Shown here: positions 61,986 to 64,000 of the stretch, piece after piece
How the letters are laid out: each line of letters opens with the position of its first letter
How positions within the stretch are numbered: position 1 is the stretch's first letter
Assembly: GCF_034259325.1 (NCBI RefSeq)
Contig: NZ_JAXIVS010000022.1
Span: 1-64,000, forward strand
Direction: 5' to 3'
Length of the DNA: 64,000 nt
Source of the DNA: Hyalangium ruber
GTDB lineage: Bacteria; Myxococcota; Myxococcia; Myxococcales; Myxococcaceae
Notes under the pieces: generated by a model
What the model was told of the DNA's origin: nothing
What the model saw: only the letters and a program-made list of their open reading frames with translations
Database searches by the model: none
Position numbers and translations under genes: made by a program

Positions 61986-62668
61986 GGCTGGAGCTCCAGC
62001 TCGAAGCGGTAGCCGATCCCCCACGCGGTCTTGAGGTGTACCCCCGCCGGCCCGAGCTTCTTGCGGATGCGCGCCACGTGCGAGTCCACCGTCCGATCAT
62101 CCCGCTCCTCGTTGGCCGGCAGCGCATGCTCCGCGATCTGCGCCCGGGTGAGGGCCCGGCCGGGGCGCTCGACGAGGTACAGGAGCACATCCAGCTCGTG
62201 GCGGGTGAAGGGCAGCGCACCCAGGCCGGGGCGGCTCACGGTCCGCGCGTCCAGATCGAGGGTCACATCTCCCCAGCGCAACACCTTGCGCTCACTCTCC
62301 TCGGGGACCTGAAGCCGCGCCTGGATGCGGGCGATGAGCTCCTCCATCCAGAAGGGCTTGGCCAGGTAGTCCGCAGCGCCCAGGCCGAAGGAGCGCAGCC
62401 GGGCCTCCAGTTCCTGCCGCGCGGTGAGGACGATGACGGGCACCCGGAGCCGCGTCTGCCAGGTCTCGAGCAGCGCGAAGCCGTCTGGCCCCGGGAGGTT
62501 GAGGTCGAGCACCACCAGGGCCGGCCGCTCCTTCTCCGCGGCCTGCAGCGCCAGGTTCCCGTCCGTGGCGAGCGAGACCTGGAAGCCCGCGCGCTTCAGC
62601 CCGCGGACCAGGCCCGCGGCGATGGGTGGGTCGTCCTCCACGACCAGGATGGGACCGCGTGATTCCAT
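61982..62668 (-). CDS. OmpR/PhoB-type response regulator
   Basis: A 228-residue regulator. Receiver (about 5-120) with VVEDDPPIAAGL, phospho-acceptor in LVVLDLNLPGPDGFALL, PVIVLTARQ and the switch Lys in YLAKPFWMEELI. Winged-helix output (about 130-225) with FTRHELDVLLYLVERPGRAL and VDSHVARIRKKLG. Upstream member of the two-gene operon with the kinase; transcribed divergently from the FG-GAP lipoprotein. Confidence 0.95.
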   Translation of the reverse strand: MESRGPILVVEDDPPIAAGLVRGLKRAGFQVSLATDGNLALQAAEKERPALVVLDLNLPGPDGFALLETWQTRLRVPVIVLTARQELEARLRSFGLGAADYLAKPFWMEELIARIQARLQVPEESERKVLRWGDVTLDLDARTVSRPGLGALPFTRHELDVLLYLVERPGRALTRAQIAEHALPANEERDDRTVDSHVARIRKKLGPAGVHLKTAWGIGYRFELELQP

Positions 62669-62823
62669 GCAGCTCGCCTCCAGAGGGATGCTTCCAGCAT
62701 GGGGGCGCTCCTGCCCTCATTCAACCGCGCCTTCGCCGCCCTCCACAAAGTCTCCACACTCTTCGGGCTTCATGGAGTCCGTGCAGCGCCAACGCGGCGC
62801 CGCGACTCCGAGGAGGAGACACC

Positions 62824-64000
62824 ATGAAGTGGAAGAACGTGCGCGGTATCGGCAAGGCGCTCCTATCGCTGCCCCTGATGGGGCTGATGGCCTGCGGGCA
62901 GGGCCTGCCGGAGGAGGCGGCCGCGCGGAGTGCCGCACCCGAGCCCTCGGCAGGTCCCTCTCAGGGGGCGGGGCTCCTGGCCCGCCTGGCAGCCGCGAGC
63001 GACTGCAGTATCAACCCCTTCGGCGCGCGCCTCATGCTCGGGGGCGAGTTCGAGCCCTTCGTGGCCTTCCGCTACCCCCGGGAGCCCGTCAATCACATGG
63101 CGGACACGACACCCTATGTCACGATGCTGGATCGTGTCGTGAGCAGCCCCAGCAACGAATACCTCACCGAGCAGTGGATGTACTCGGACGCCTCGAATGG
63201 GCGCTACTACACCCAGGCGCACGACGCGACGGCGGCCGACCTGAACGGCGACGGTCGGGACGAGCTCGTGCAGGCATTCCGGGACGCCGACCAGCGAATC
63301 CAGATCCTCTCCATGAGCAATGCCGGCACGGGCACCCCTTCGGTCTCCACCTGGACCACCCTTCCGGGCACTCAGATCTTCAGGGATATCCGCTGGATGG
63401 CGACCACCGCGGGAAACCTCGACCGCTCCAGCAACCTGGATGAAGAGCTCAGCTTCGGCTTCGTGCGCCCCAACGGGTTGTTCGACATCTACATGCTGGA
63501 CGGCAACTCCGCGGGCGGCATCGCGCAGGCGGCGGGCCAGTTCCAGGGCTGGTGGAAGCCGAGCCTCAGCGAGGCTTCGCGCGTGAATGTGAAGTACCTG
63601 GGCGTGGCCAGCGGGGACCTCGATGGAGACAGCTACAACGACGAGATCGTGGTGGCCTTCCTCGACGCGGAGCAGATGGTCCAGCTCATCGTCCTGAAGT
63701 ACCAGCAGGGCTATACGAACGAGAACAAGGCGCTCAACTACAAGGAGATCGCCTCGGCGCGCTTCATGCCGAACGCCCCCCTCACGGGAGACCTGCGGGT
63801 CGCCGTCGGCAACATCGATGGAGGCTTCCGGGACGAGATCGTGGTGGCCGCCGGCGTTGTCGACGCCGATGTCCGCATGAACACCCAGCTCCAGCTGCGC
63901 ACCTTCAAGCTCGCCTTCGACACCACGGGGGCTGTGATCGGACTCACCCCCTACTCCGCCTGGGACCAGCACTTCAACTTCGACTCCCTGGCGCTGGCGG
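62824..64000 (+). CDS. FG-GAP repeat lipoprotein (partial, cut by window end)
   Basis: Open from the ATG at 62824 through the window end: at least 392 residues and no stop reached. Signal MKWKNVRGIGKALLSLPLM, lipobox GLMAC. The mature protein has calcium-loop FG-GAP/VCBS-type repeats (ATAADLNGDGRDELVQAF, ASGDLDGDSYNDEIVVAF, VGNIDGGFRDEIVVAAG). GAGGAGGAG precedes the start. Such proteins form beta-propellers in secreted or surface proteins. The divergent two-component system may regulate it (inference from position). Confidence 0.88.
   Translation, partial: MKWKNVRGIGKALLSLPLMGLMACGQGLPEEAAARSAAPEPSAGPSQGAGLLARLAAASDCSINPFGARLMLGGEFEPFVAFRYPREPVNHMADTTPYVTMLDRVVSSPSNEYLTEQWMYSDASNGRYYTQAHDATAADLNGDGRDELVQAFRDADQRIQILSMSNAGTGTPSVSTWTTLPGTQIFRDIRWMATTAGNLDRSSNLDEELSFGFVRPNGLFDIYMLDGNSAGGIAQAAGQFQGWWKPSLSEASRVNVKYLGVASGDLDGDSYNDEIVVAFLDAEQMVQLIVLKYQQGYTNENKALNYKEIASARFMPNAPLTGDLRVAVGNIDGGFRDEIVVAAGVVDADVRMNTQLQLRTFKLAFDTTGAVIGLTPYSAWDQHFNFDSLALA

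Overview
The window is high-GC, densely coding chromosomal DNA. Organism: most likely a myxobacterium (Myxococcota, probably suborder Cystobacterineae). This is inferred from gene style: several membrane-anchored Ser/Thr kinases, many exported lipoproteins, FG-GAP and Ig-repeat surface proteins, a GAF/HD-GYP protein, a possible sigma-54 promoter, and frequent GTG/TTG starts. There is no CRISPR array, complete insertion sequence or prophage.

Layout. 1-8.2 kb: an antitoxin-like gene at the edge, tRNA-Pro(CGG), rpe, a GAF/HD-GYP protein, pyk, and a three-gene NFACT (RqcH-like)/CxxC/SprT-like operon, then a histone-like protein. 8.5-16.1 kb: GH1 glycosidase, dusB, an M50 protease with TPRs, a fatty-acid desaturase behind a leader hairpin, a sigma/anti-sigma pair, a DUF1223 protein and a Bcp peroxiredoxin. 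16.1-23.6 kb: sugar-nucleotide and glycosyltransferase genes (ugd, two CgeB-like transferases, a DUF4202 protein, a UDP-xylose-synthase-like decarboxylase) around a LuxR-type regulator. 23.6-28.6 kb: a Uma2 nuclease, a secreted lipoprotein, a candidate selenocysteine peroxiredoxin downstream of an SsnA-family gene, and three tandem paralogous lipoproteins. 28.8-44 kb: three Ser/Thr kinases, a CE1/LpqC-type esterase, a ChbG-type deacetylase, a hybrid histidine kinase with a degenerate receiver, queF and truB meeting tail to tail, a PLD-family synthase, an Rpn-family nuclease and a lower-GC patch with two lipoproteins. 44-49.2 kb: polyphosphate metabolism (ppk1 divergent from ppx/gppA) and a zinc dehydrogenase. 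49.3-64 kb: a 1207-residue lipoprotein with seven Ig-like repeats, a QueA-like/SDR operon with a divergent XRE-cupin regulator, an Ap4A phosphorylase-like/prolyl-hydroxylase-like pair, a DUF4230 protein, two poorly characterised proteins, a DUF1801 protein, a two-component system and an FG-GAP lipoprotein cut by the window end.

Functional links. ugd and uxs supply the UDP-glucose to UDP-glucuronate to UDP-xylose route beside two related glycosyltransferases. dusB, truB, queF and the QueA-like gene are tRNA-modification functions. ppk1 and ppx make and degrade polyphosphate. The most notable item is at 25264-25782. An in-frame TGA replaces the peroxidatic cysteine codon of a peroxiredoxin, and a near-perfect hairpin follows at the spacing expected of a bacterial SECIS. 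The gene sits 56 bp downstream of an SsnA-family gene (a family named for selenium metabolism) whose metal-binding histidines are partly replaced.
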